A DNA stretch of 64,000 nucleotides from Vulcanimicrobiota bacterium (lineage in GTDB: Bacteria > Vulcanimicrobiota > Xenobia > Xenobiales > JADMJV01), in assembly GCA_017307785.1 (NCBI GenBank), contig JAFKGI010000033.1, forward strand, positions 1 to 64,000, in the 5' to 3' direction. How positions within the stretch are numbered: position 1 is the first letter of the stretch; each line of letters begins with the position of its first letter. Under the pieces are notes generated by a model that saw nothing but the letters and a program-made list of their open reading frames with translations, did no database searches and was not told the DNA's origin. This document shows positions 25,332 to 32,803 of this stretch, piece after piece. A program made the position numbers and the translations under genes.

Positions 25332-26263
25332 CCGCCGCAGCTCGACGAGGAACTGCAGCTGCTGCCGCAACTGCTCGAGGAGCTACAGCTGCTGGAGCTG
25401 CAACTGGAGCTGGAGCTGCAACTACTGTAGGAGGAGCTACAGGACGAACCCGACGAGCTGTCGCCGGATTCGCGGTAGGCGTAGACCGGCATCAGAGTGG
25501 TGGTCAGTGCGGCCGTTCCAAAGAGCGCCACCGCCAGGGCGGCGTCTTCGCCCTTGACCGTGCCGGGGTTGCTGCGGGCGGCCAGGGCCAGGGCGGACTG
25601 TTCGCGCACCCGGTTCTCCAGATACCGGTCCGACTCGGCCGGCCGGGTAGGTAGTTTGCTGAACAAGAGAACAAATGCCATGTAGCTCACCACCAGTTCC
25701 GCGATCAGGTAGTTGACCGGGCGGCCGTAAGCCCAGCCGATACAGAGCCGAGTCAGACCGATGGCCGAGAGCCCCACCAGCACCAGCGAGGCCCGGTCGC
25801 TGACCCGACGGATGGCTGAGGGAGCGAGCAACCAGTTGCGGGCTTGCAGATCCTGACCCACTGCCGCCAGCTGCTCGGACACGGTGCGCGACTTGTGGAG
25901 CTCGGGCAGAGTGGTGGCCGAGCTCGCTTCGCTAAGAATACTGAGTTCCAGGGGGTCATCGCTTTTGTAGCCGGCCTGAGCGGTGATGGGCGCGGGCCGA
26001 GTGTCGTGGTCGATGTGCAGCCCGCCTTTCGCCTCCAGCTGGAGGATGGCGGTGACCAAGGCTCGACCGCCCCCGTCCTGCAGGTAGGCCAGTTCGTAAG
26101 CGTTGAGTTCGCGACGCGGCATTTCCTGGATACCGCTCAGGCGTAATCCACGGCGCAAGCCATAGAGATGAATTCCACAGGCCAACACCATGGCCGCGAA
26201 CACAAAGAGAAAGACTTGTCCGGGAATCCACTGGAAGCTGATCAGGTCAAAAAAGAAGCTCAT
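25328..26263 (-). CDS. TIGR04222-like membrane protein with Ser/Cys-only C-terminal tail
   Basis: 311 aa, first gene of the cassette, with GGAGG 8 nt before ATG 26263. A hydrophobic helix at ~12-33 is followed by a ~120-aa soluble region (L-N-A-Y-E-L-A-Y-L-Q-D-G-G-G-R-A at ~50). Hydrophobic helices at ~160-182 and ~188-208 and a further one at ~245-262 follow. The last 44 residues (268-311) are almost pure serine with seven cysteines spaced C-x6-C-x5-C-x4-C-x5-C-x3-C-x5-C, ending G-G. The architecture recalls TIGR04222 proteins, whose variable low-complexity tails accompany DUF692 genes. I infer that the tail is modified by the adjacent MNIO. A tRNA-like or coding artefact is unlikely because the frame ends exactly at the coupled ATGA. 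Confidence 0.85.
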   Translation of the reverse strand: MSFFFDLISFQWIPGQVFLFVFAAMVLACGIHLYGLRRGLRLSGIQEMPRRELNAYELAYLQDGGGRALVTAILQLEAKGGLHIDHDTRPAPITAQAGYKSDDPLELSILSEASSATTLPELHKSRTVSEQLAAVGQDLQARNWLLAPSAIRRVSDRASLVLVGLSAIGLTRLCIGWAYGRPVNYLIAELVVSYMAFVLLFSKLPTRPAESDRYLENRVREQSALALAARSNPGTVKGEDAALAVALFGTAALTTTLMPVYAYRESGDSSSGSSCSSSYSSCSSSSSCSSSSCSSSSSCGSSCSSSSSCGG

Positions 26264-26320
26264 AGACTTTACCTCCGTCGTTTCGATTTAGGCGGGGTGA
26301 TGGAAGAGCTCACAGAGAGA

Positions 26321-26338
26321 TTTTGCGTATTTGCAAAA
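26321..26338. repeat. Inverted repeat TTTTGC-N6-GCAAAA upstream of the MNIO cassette
   Basis: Perfect 6-bp arms with a 6-nt spacer, 58 nt upstream of the cassette start. It lies where a minus-strand promoter would be if the CRP-type site at 26352-26369 acts from about -41. Confidence 0.4.
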
Positions 26339-26351
26339 AGATCCTAGCAAA

Positions 26352-26369
26352 TTGTGATTCATTTCACAA
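26352..26369. promoter_or_regulatory. CRP/FNR-superfamily operator (TTGTGA-N6-TCACAA)
   Basis: A perfect palindrome with the TGTGA-N6-TCACA core of CRP sites, located between the divergent MNIO cassette and the MBL hydrolase gene. Binding by a CRP-family regulator is inferred from the consensus; no such regulator is encoded in the window. Confidence 0.6.
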
Positions 26370-26397
26370 GTTCCCCACCGGAAAAAATTGCCTCGGA

Positions 26398-27183
26398 GTG
26401 GAAGACTCCCGGGTGAGCCTTTCGACCCCGACCGTCCGACTGCGTTTTTTCCCCTGGGGGGAATGCGCCAGTCCCGGCTGGCTGTTGATGCGCGGAGGCG
26501 GCGTCAGAATCATTCGCCAACCGGTGTTGGTCGGGCTCCTGGAACATCCCCGGGCCGGCTGCTGGCTGCTCGACACCGGCTTGCATCCGCGTATCCGCGA
26601 GGTAAGCCTGCAACTGCGCCTGTTCACCCAGCTGTCTCGGATGCAGGTGCCCGATGGCCTGCCGCCCACCCCTCCCTTGAGCGGAGTCTTCCTCTCCCAT
26701 TTTCATCTGGACCACGGCGCTGGCTTGACCGCCTTGAGGCCCGAAGTGCTGCTGACTTCCCGGGAAGGCTACGAATCCTCCCGCCTGGGCAGCGATTTAC
26801 ACGTCGGCTGGCATGCCGCCCTCTGGCCCGAGGACCAGTTCGCGCGCACCCGCTGGGTCGAAGACCTGCCGCGCCGCTCGCACGGCCCGGTCACCGGCTT
26901 CGACGTCTTTGAGGACGGCTCGGTGCTGGCTGTTCCTTTGCCCGGTCACTGCCATGGACAGTATGGACTGCTCTGTCAGACGGCAGCGGGACGCGTCTTC
27001 TTCGTGGCCGATGCGGTGGGACACAGCTACGTGCTGACGCAAGGTCTGCGACAGCGCCTGCCCTCGCTGATTGCGGCCGACCCGGTGGCCGAGGCGCGCA
27101 CCCAAAACTGGTTGCGCAATCTGCTCCACTGGTGCTGGATGGTACCGTCCCACTGTCCTCACGCCTATCGAATCCCCGGCTAG
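26398..27183 (+). CDS. MBL-fold metallo-hydrolase
   Basis: 261 aa if started at GTG 26398; GTG 26413 and the longer frame from TTG 26323 are alternatives, but the last would run through the palindromic regulatory region. The core motif H-F-H-L-D-H (S-H-F-H-L-D-H-G-A-G-L) gives the binuclear zinc ligands. G-H-C-H-G-Q-Y-G supplies the next His, and F-V-A-D-A-V-G the bridging Asp. The final His is probably in the C-terminal V-P-S-H-C-P-H. The organisation resembles lactonase/RNase-Z-type hydrolases that open lactones or cleave esters. The substrate is unknown. Being divergent from the MNIO cassette, it may share the CRP-type site. Confidence 0.85.
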   Translation: MEDSRVSLSTPTVRLRFFPWGECASPGWLLMRGGGVRIIRQPVLVGLLEHPRAGCWLLDTGLHPRIREVSLQLRLFTQLSRMQVPDGLPPTPPLSGVFLSHFHLDHGAGLTALRPEVLLTSREGYESSRLGSDLHVGWHAALWPEDQFARTRWVEDLPRRSHGPVTGFDVFEDGSVLAVPLPGHCHGQYGLLCQTAAGRVFFVADAVGHSYVLTQGLRQRLPSLIAADPVAEARTQNWLRNLLHWCWMVPSHCPHAYRIPG

Positions 27184-27253
27184 AATCCCGCCCTCCTGCA
27201 ACTCCTGGCAGTTGGCAGGAACGGCAGTAGGATCCAGGAACTTCTGCAGCCCG

Positions 27254-27961
27254 ATGAGCCTGGTCCTGGCACTCCACATTCCGGATGGCTTCTTACCACC
27301 GCACTTCTGTGCGGCCGGCTGGTTGTTGACCGCCCCCGCCCTGGCCTGGGCCTTGCGGGCGGGCTCCCGTTCCCCGGACTGGGAGCGACGCGTGCCCACC
27401 ATGGGGATGCTGGCCGCCTTCACTTTCGTGGCCCAATCGCTACAGTTCCCCGTGCCGGGCGGCACCAGCGCCCATTTGCAGGGCTCAGCCCTGGTGGCGC
27501 TGGCTCTCGGACCGGCGGCATCTATTCTGGTCTTGACCGTCGTGATCGCCATGCAGGCGCTGATTTTTGGGGACGGCGGCCTGCTGGCCATGGGCTGGAA
27601 CATCGTCAACATGGCTCTGGTCGGCGCGCTGGGAGCCTGCAGCTTCGGCTGGCTCGGACAACGGCTGCGAGTGCCGGCCTTTCTCTGGGCTTTTCTGGCG
27701 GCCTGGATCAGTATCGAGTTGAGCACTCTGGCCACCTGTTTGGAGCTGGCCGCGGCCGGCAGCTCTCCCCTGAAAATCTCGCTGCTTGGCATGCTCCCGG
27801 CCCAGGGGCTGGTCGGCCTCGGCGAAGGTCTGGCCACAGCCGGGGCCTTATCCATCTTGCAAAAACGTCGGGCCACCATTTCTCTGAACTGGCAACAGGC
27901 CGCCCCGGGCTGGCTGGTGGTGGCGCTGCTGTTCACTCTGTTGCTGGGCGGCCTGGTTTGA
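27254..27961 (+). CDS. cbiM: CbiM/NikM-type substrate-binding subunit of a Ni/Co ECF importer
   Basis: 235 aa from ATG 27254, chosen because it places the hallmark L-H-I-P-D-G-F-L at residues 7-14. In CbiM/NikM the N-terminal His of this motif enters the metal site. Six to seven transmembrane helices follow, with F-P-V-P-G-G-T-S-A-H-L-Q-G (residues ~65-77), another metal-site segment, and Q-A-L-I-F-G-D-G-G-L. It imports Ni2+ or Co2+ with CbiQ and CbiO. No cobalamin riboswitch or NikR-type operator is visible in the 70 bp upstream. Its TGA overlaps the TTG of cbiQ. Confidence 0.92.
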   Translation: MSLVLALHIPDGFLPPHFCAAGWLLTAPALAWALRAGSRSPDWERRVPTMGMLAAFTFVAQSLQFPVPGGTSAHLQGSALVALALGPAASILVLTVVIAMQALIFGDGGLLAMGWNIVNMALVGALGACSFGWLGQRLRVPAFLWAFLAAWISIELSTLATCLELAAAGSSPLKISLLGMLPAQGLVGLGEGLATAGALSILQKRRATISLNWQQAAPGWLVVALLFTLLLGGLV

Positions 27962-28671
27962 AGCACCCCGGACTCACCCTGGTCCTGACCTTCACCTACT
28001 TGATCTGGCTCGGCCTCTTGCCGGTCGGCCACTGGCTCCGTCTGGTTGGTTTCGCGCTGCTACTCTGGAGCGCGATGCTGGCCGCGCGACGCAACCCTCT
28101 GCGACTGGCCGGCCAGGCTCTGGCGGTGACCCCTTTCTCTCTGGCCGCCCTTCCGCTGATCTTCAGCGTGCCCGGTCCCATCTGGTGTGACTGGGCTGGC
28201 CTCCCTATCACTGTTCCGGGCTGCGAGAGGTTTTTCACGATCCTCTTGCGGGCCTGGCTGGGAGCCCAGGCCGGACTTCTCAGCTTGTCGCTGTTGGGCC
28301 GGCCGCGGATGTTGCTGGCCCTGAGCCAACTGGGGCTTCCGCCCGTGCTCCTTTCCATCGTGACTTTGATGACCCGCTATCTCGAAGTGCTGCACGAGGA
28401 ACTGACCCGCATGAACCGGGCGCGAGCGGCCCGCAGCGCGGGACGACGCGCACCTTCCTGGTGGTGGCGGGCGGTCACCGTCGGTCAGACCGCCGGCAGC
28501 TTGCTGGCGCGCTCTTTGGACCGGGCCGACCGCGTCTATCTGGCCATGAAAAGTCGCGGCTACGATGGCCGAGAACGACGTCTACGGCCACCTGCTCCCC
28601 CCGAAGCCCGCGAGTTTCTCTGGCTGCTGCTGGCTCAAGTCGCCATGGCGACTTTGTGGTGGCCATGGTAA
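27958..28671 (+). CDS. cbiQ: CbiQ/NikQ, ECF transporter transmembrane (T) component
   Basis: 237 aa from TTG 27958 (4-nt TTGA overlap with cbiM). About five hydrophobic helices alternate with the cytoplasmic coupling region. The T-component signature appears as R-A-A-R-S-A-G-R-R (residues ~155) and as S-R-G-Y-D-G-R near residue 200, the A-R-G-type motifs that dock on the ATPase. The role is to transmit ATP hydrolysis by CbiO to toppling of the S-component CbiM. Its last nucleotides overlap the start of cbiO (ATG 28665). Confidence 0.88.
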   Translation: MKHPGLTLVLTFTYLIWLGLLPVGHWLRLVGFALLLWSAMLAARRNPLRLAGQALAVTPFSLAALPLIFSVPGPIWCDWAGLPITVPGCERFFTILLRAWLGAQAGLLSLSLLGRPRMLLALSQLGLPPVLLSIVTLMTRYLEVLHEELTRMNRARAARSAGRRAPSWWWRAVTVGQTAGSLLARSLDRADRVYLAMKSRGYDGRERRLRPPAPPEAREFLWLLLAQVAMATLWWPW

Positions 28672-29360
28672 GCCTGGAATCCTTGAATTTTGCCTACGGC
28701 GAGCGGGAAGTTCTGCGCCAGGTCTCGTTCCAGATCGAAGCGGGCCGCAAGGTCGCTCTTCTCGGACCCAACGGTGCCGGCAAATCCACCCTCTTGCTTC
28801 ACCTGAACGGCATCCTGGAAGGGCGAGGTCGCATCGTGGTGGACGGGGTCGAGCTGAACCCTAAAAACCTGGGTGAGATACGCCAGAAAGTAGGCCTGGT
28901 TTTTCAAGACCCCGATGACCAACTGTTCTGTCCCACGGTTTTTGACGACGTCGCCTATGGACCGCTCTACCAGGGACTCTCCGCTCCCGAAGTGGAGCAA
29001 CGGGTCGAGCGGGCTTTGCAGGCGGTCGGAATGCAGCAATCCGGTCCTCGCTCCCCGCATCAGCTGAGCGGAGGAGAGAAGAAGCGGGTGGCGCTGGCCA
29101 CCGTCCTCTCCATGCAGCCCGCCCTGCTGGCTCTGGATGAGCCCACCAACGGACTCGATCCGCGAGCCCGGCGCTCCTTGATTGAGCTGCTTCGTGGCCT
29201 GCCCGACACGATGCTGGTGGCCACCCACGATCTGGCCATGGTGGAGGAACTCCTTCCCGATGCCATCGTGATGGACGAAGGCCGGGTCGTTTATCAGGGA
29301 GCCACCGCCGACCTGCTAGCGGACAAAGAACTCCTGGAACGTCACGGCTTGACCGCCTGA
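28665..29360 (+). CDS. cbiO: CbiO/NikO, ATPase of the Ni/Co ECF importer
   Basis: 231 aa from ATG 28665, overlapping cbiQ by 7 nt. It is a complete ABC ATPase: Walker A G-P-N-G-A-G-K-S-T from residue 34, Q-loop F-Q-D-P-D-D-Q-L-F (the ECF-type form), signature L-S-G-G-E-K-K-R, Walker B L-L-A-L-D-E-P-T and switch H in A-T-H-D-L. It is shorter than the common 270-aa version because it lacks the usual C-terminal extension. It powers metal import with CbiM and CbiQ. The 3' end overlaps the opposing NikL-like gene by 19 nt. Confidence 0.94.
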   Translation: MVSLESLNFAYGEREVLRQVSFQIEAGRKVALLGPNGAGKSTLLLHLNGILEGRGRIVVDGVELNPKNLGEIRQKVGLVFQDPDDQLFCPTVFDDVAYGPLYQGLSAPEVEQRVERALQAVGMQQSGPRSPHQLSGGEKKRVALATVLSMQPALLALDEPTNGLDPRARRSLIELLRGLPDTMLVATHDLAMVEELLPDAIVMDEGRVVYQGATADLLADKELLERHGLTA

Positions 29361-29779
29361 CCTTTACGGAAAAGCGAGAGAAATCCGAAGAAACCCACCA
29401 GCAGAGCGATCCCCACCACCAGTTTGGTGTGCGTCGCCACCAGCGGCCGTTTGTAGTTGACCACCACCGCATCCGGCCCGACTTCGATGGGAACGGAGAT
29501 GCCGTGAAGTCCGTGGGTCGAGTCGGCCTGCACTTTGACCAGCCAGGCTCCCGGTTTGTCCGGCGCAAAAACCACCCGACCCAATTGATCGGTTCGTCCC
29601 GTTTGGAACGCGATCTTCTCCTGAGGGCGGAAGACTTCGTAAGGCGAATAGCTGGCCACATCCTCGTCCGAAAAGCGGGCGGTGACCACGATGGCGCGGG
29701 CGGAATCCACCTGATAGTCGACGGAATGGGCGTATCCCAAGGCGGTGAGGAGCAGAAGCCAGACGAGAACCTTGCGCAT
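29342..29779 (-). CDS. NikL/CbiN-like accessory protein: secreted beta domain plus C-terminal TM helix
   Basis: 145 aa from ATG 29779; the longer open frame upstream crosses the neighbouring gene's promoter. It has an N-terminal signal peptide (residues 1-18, cut after G-Y-A), then a ~90-aa beta-sandwich region. Within it, D-E-D-V-A-S-Y-S-P-Y-E-V and R-T-D-Q-L-G-R-V-V-F-A-P resemble carboxypeptidase-regulatory-like domains of NikL. One transmembrane helix (~118-137) and a basic end follow. NikL-type proteins assist ECF nickel importers, and convergence on cbiO supports this role. The opposite orientation means it is separately transcribed. A generic secreted protein is the alternative. Confidence 0.7.
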   Translation of the reverse strand: MRKVLVWLLLLTALGYAHSVDYQVDSARAIVVTARFSDEDVASYSPYEVFRPQEKIAFQTGRTDQLGRVVFAPDKPGAWLVKVQADSTHGLHGISVPIEVGPDAVVVNYKRPLVATHTKLVVGIALLVGFFGFLSLFRKGQAVKP

Positions 29780-29819
29780 GGCGCTTCTTTCCCTGCAGCT
29801 ATTTTTCAGCCCTGCGCGC

Positions 29820-29825
29820 CATACT
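29820..29825 (+). promoter_or_regulatory. Putative -10 element (CATACT) for the clostripain-family gene
   Basis: It ends 8 nt before ATG 29834 with no Shine-Dalgarno sequence between. The flanking ACTGAGCG resembles sequence at the corresponding place before subtilase 2 (16588-16596). Confidence 0.4.
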
Positions 29826-29833
29826 GAGCGGGC

Positions 29834-31204
29834 ATGCAAATCCAATCCGCTCCGCCGCAACGGCCGCTCAAAAACTGGTCCCTGGTCGGCCATATCGACG
29901 CCACTTCCAACCTGGAGATGGACGAACTGCGCAACGCCGCCTGCCTGCAAACCATTGACTCTCAAGACGTCAACGTAGTCATGGAGATTCAGCGTAAAGC
30001 GTATAAGGCTCGGAAAAGCCCCGATGCCGTGGACCGCGGGCTCGACCGCACCGCCGGCATCACCCAGGCCGCCTTCTCCGCCACCAGTTTTGCCATAGCC
30101 GGCATGTCCTTAGTAAACCACCCGTTGATCGCGGCCGGCGCCGGACTGGCAGGCCTGGCCACCGCCTACTTCGCCGGCAAAAACTTGATGCGCTCGGTGC
30201 CCCCGCCCGCCCTGAAACAGGGCCCGCCGCGCCACGCCAACGAGCCGGCCTGGGAAGGCACCCGCGTGCTGGAACTGAGCGCCTCCTCAGGCCGCTCTCC
30301 TCTCAAGCTCGATTCGCCCACCGTCTCGAGCAACGAGAAACTCGACCCGCCCACTCCCCAGGAGCTTGGACATAGCCTGGCCGAGATGATGAAGGCGTAT
30401 CCCTCCAAACATCAAGCGGTGCTGCTGGCAGGCCACGGCAATGCTTTCCACGGCTGGAGCCACTACAGCATGGACCAACTGGCCGAGGCCCTGGGCCAGG
30501 CCGTACAGGAGAGCGGGCGAAAAATCGATCTGGTCATCTTCGACTCCTGCTTGATGGGCAACATGGAGGGGCTGAGCAAACTGGCTCCTCACGCGCAGTA
30601 TGCGGTGGCCTCGGAGGAAATCGTCTACACCGGACACCGAGCCTGGGACCTGGTGTTCAACGAAATGGGCGGCGCCCAGGCTGACCCGCGCCAACTCGGC
30701 CAGACCATCGTCAAGCAGTTCGGCGGTCATTGGGAAGGTCGCACCATGTCGCTGATCGATCTGGGCAAACTTGAGCCCCTCAAGGAGACGGTGGAAGACC
30801 TGGGCGAGAAACTGCTGCGCGACGTGAAAGGCCCGGAACGCAACGCCATTGCTGAAGCCCTGGACGTCCACACCTTTGGCACCACCTACACCGGATCCAA
30901 AGAGTGGGGAGGCTACGGGGACCTGGGCAATGTGCTGGAAAATCTGGAACAGAAAGTCACCCGGCCCGACACGAAGGAGGCGGTAGAATCCGCCCAACGA
31001 GCACTCAAAGCGGCCGTGGTCGGGTATCGCAACCAGATGTGCTATGACCATGCGCGCGGACTGTCAGCCCGGGTGCCTACCCACAACTTCGAACCCAAGG
31101 TCTATCAAGAAAAGACCGGCATGGAAAAGTGGGGCCAGCTGATGTCCGAAATGCGGCCCGCCCCCCGCGACCGCACCATCATCAACCACCGCAGCATTCT
31201 TTAG
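29834..31204 (+). CDS. Clostripain-family (C11) cysteine peptidase, no signal peptide
   Basis: 456 aa. A hydrophilic N-terminus (residues 1-75) precedes a Gly/Ala-rich hydrophobic stretch (~78-115: A-A-F-S-A-T-S-F-A-I-A-G, A-G-A-G-L-A-G-L-A). The C11 domain then carries catalytic H201 in A-G-H-G-N-A-F-H-G-W and C239 in F-D-S-C-L-M-G-N-M-E. Clostripains cleave after Arg or Lys and often self-activate. There is no Sec signal, and the hydrophobic region before the peptidase domain is like that of subtilase 2, suggesting a shared targeting scheme. It overlaps the opposing acyl-CoA synthetase gene by 23 nt. Confidence 0.87.
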   Translation: MQIQSAPPQRPLKNWSLVGHIDATSNLEMDELRNAACLQTIDSQDVNVVMEIQRKAYKARKSPDAVDRGLDRTAGITQAAFSATSFAIAGMSLVNHPLIAAGAGLAGLATAYFAGKNLMRSVPPPALKQGPPRHANEPAWEGTRVLELSASSGRSPLKLDSPTVSSNEKLDPPTPQELGHSLAEMMKAYPSKHQAVLLAGHGNAFHGWSHYSMDQLAEALGQAVQESGRKIDLVIFDSCLMGNMEGLSKLAPHAQYAVASEEIVYTGHRAWDLVFNEMGGAQADPRQLGQTIVKQFGGHWEGRTMSLIDLGKLEPLKETVEDLGEKLLRDVKGPERNAIAEALDVHTFGTTYTGSKEWGGYGDLGNVLENLEQKVTRPDTKEAVESAQRALKAAVVGYRNQMCYDHARGLSARVPTHNFEPKVYQEKTGMEKWGQLMSEMRPAPRDRTIINHRSIL

Positions 31205-32741
31205 GGTGCTGCTGGCGCAGCAAAAACTTCTGGATCTTCCCGGAGGCGGTAAGCGGAAACTGCTCCACAAAGCACCAGCTGGTGGGGATCTTGAAGTAGC
31301 TCAGATGGTCCCGGCAGTGCTCCCGCAAGGCCTGACCGTCCGCTTCCCAGCCCGCACGTAGACGGACGGCGGCGGCCACTTCCTCTCCATACCTTTCGTG
31401 AGCCACTCCATAAACCGCCACGTCCAGAACCGACGGATGAGATCGGAGGTGGTCCTCGACCTCCTTGGGCGAGACGTTCTCTCCCCCACGGATGATGACG
31501 TCCTTGATGCGCCCGGTGATGCGGACATATCCCTGAGAACAGATGGAGGCCTGGTCACCGGTAGCCAGCCAACCTTCGGCATCCACCGCGCGGGCCGTCG
31601 CATCCGGATCGTCGTGATATCCCTGCATCACGTTGTAGCCGCGCACGCACAGCTCCCCAAGCTCCCCCGCGCCCAGCACCCTGCCGTCCGCCGGGTCGCG
31701 AATCTCCACTTCCAGTTCCGGCAAAACTTGACCGACCGTCTGCGTGCGCAAGTCCAACCCATCCCGCGGACTTGTCTGCGTAATGGCTGGCGAGGCCTCG
31801 GTCAAACCGTAGGCGATGGTCATCTCGCTCAGGTTCATGTGCTCGATCACTCGACGCATCAACGGCTCTGGACAGAGAGAACCGGCCATGACCCCGGTCC
31901 GCAAGCTGGAGAAGTCGAAGCGTGCGAATTCGGGATGCTCCAATTGAGCCAAAAACATGGTGGGCACGCCGTAGAGAGCGGTGCAACGGTCGCGCTGCAC
32001 CGTCTCCATGACGGCCAGCGGCTCAAAAGCCGGCACCAGGTGCAGGCTGGCCCCGTGAGTGAAAGCCCCCAGCACCCCGATCACGCATCCGAAGCAATGA
32101 AAGAGCGGCACGCATAAGCAAAGCCGGTCCTCAGGGGTATAGTTCAGTCCCCGGCCCAACCAGTAGCCGTTGTTGACGATGTTCCGACTGGTCAGACGCA
32201 CTCCCTTGGGAAAGCCGGTGGTGCCGGAGGTGTACTGCATGTTGATGCACTCATCGAGGCCGATCTCCGGCCATTCCAGCGCTGCTGAAGGAAGGGAATG
32301 GTAGTCAAGAGCGTCGGGAGGAAGCGGCTGGTCGACGAAAAGAACGAATTCCGGCCTGTAGCTGAGCCCGGCCACTTCTCGTATAAAGTCCAGACACGAA
32401 GTGCCCTGCATGTAGACCAGCGCGCGCGCCTGGCACTGGCGCAGCAAATAGTCCAGCTCCTGGCTTCGGAAAGCCGTGTTGACGGTGACCAGAATCGCAC
32501 CCAGGCGAGCCAGAGCAAATTGTAGCTCAATCCACTCCTGGCGATTGTTCAGCCAGACGGCCACCCGATCCCCGCGTCCAATGCCGAGACGGTGCAGGGC
32601 CCCGGCCACGTGTTCCACCCGTCGTTGCAGCTGGCCGAACGTCAGCCGATGCTCGCCCGCCACCAGAGCCAGCTTGTCCGGGAGACGCTGGCTCCACAGC
32701 TCGAGCAAGCCACCTACGGAAACATCCGAAACCCCACCCAT
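31182..32741 (-). CDS. Acyl-CoA synthetase (AMP-dependent, ANL superfamily)
   Basis: 519 aa, full-length for fatty- or aryl-acid CoA ligases. The P-loop-like core Y-T-S-G-T-T-G-F-P-K-G-V is at about 160-171. Y-G-L-T-E-A-S-P (A5) is near 318, and the hinge and A8 region I-T-G-R-I-K-D-V-I-I-R-G-G-E-N-V-S-P is intact. A10 is S-G-K-I-Q-K, with the adenylation lysine. It activates a carboxylic acid with ATP to an acyl-AMP and then to the CoA thioester in the cytosol. Chain length cannot be read. No beta-oxidation genes are adjacent; the acyl-CoA dehydrogenase at 50.3-51.4 kb is distant. Confidence 0.92.
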   Translation of the reverse strand: MGGVSDVSVGGLLELWSQRLPDKLALVAGEHRLTFGQLQRRVEHVAGALHRLGIGRGDRVAVWLNNRQEWIELQFALARLGAILVTVNTAFRSQELDYLLRQCQARALVYMQGTSCLDFIREVAGLSYRPEFVLFVDQPLPPDALDYHSLPSAALEWPEIGLDECINMQYTSGTTGFPKGVRLTSRNIVNNGYWLGRGLNYTPEDRLCLCVPLFHCFGCVIGVLGAFTHGASLHLVPAFEPLAVMETVQRDRCTALYGVPTMFLAQLEHPEFARFDFSSLRTGVMAGSLCPEPLMRRVIEHMNLSEMTIAYGLTEASPAITQTSPRDGLDLRTQTVGQVLPELEVEIRDPADGRVLGAGELGELCVRGYNVMQGYHDDPDATARAVDAEGWLATGDQASICSQGYVRITGRIKDVIIRGGENVSPKEVEDHLRSHPSVLDVAVYGVAHERYGEEVAAAVRLRAGWEADGQALREHCRDHLSYFKIPTSWCFVEQFPLTASGKIQKFLLRQQHPKECCGG

Positions 32742-32803
32742 AGCCAGGGCGTTTCCACGACCCCGTGGGGGGGCCCTCTAAGCAGGCGACGAAGGCCTTG
32801 CCC

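Noticed and set aside
25328..25462. Ser/Cys-coding repeat considered as a microsatellite or pseudogene end
   Set aside because: The frame stays open through the repeat and its TGA overlaps the ATG of the DUF692 gene exactly, which argues for a selected coding tail.
27184..27253. Cobalamin riboswitch or NikR site before cbiM
   Set aside because: The region is only 70 bp and lacks the conserved B12-box and the NikR dyad; only a weak TCCTG...CAGGA pairing is present.
26797..28032. A 411-codon minus-strand open frame over cbiM and the MBL gene
   Set aside because: Both plus-strand genes are clearly identified and coupled; this frame has no recognisable domain or start signal.
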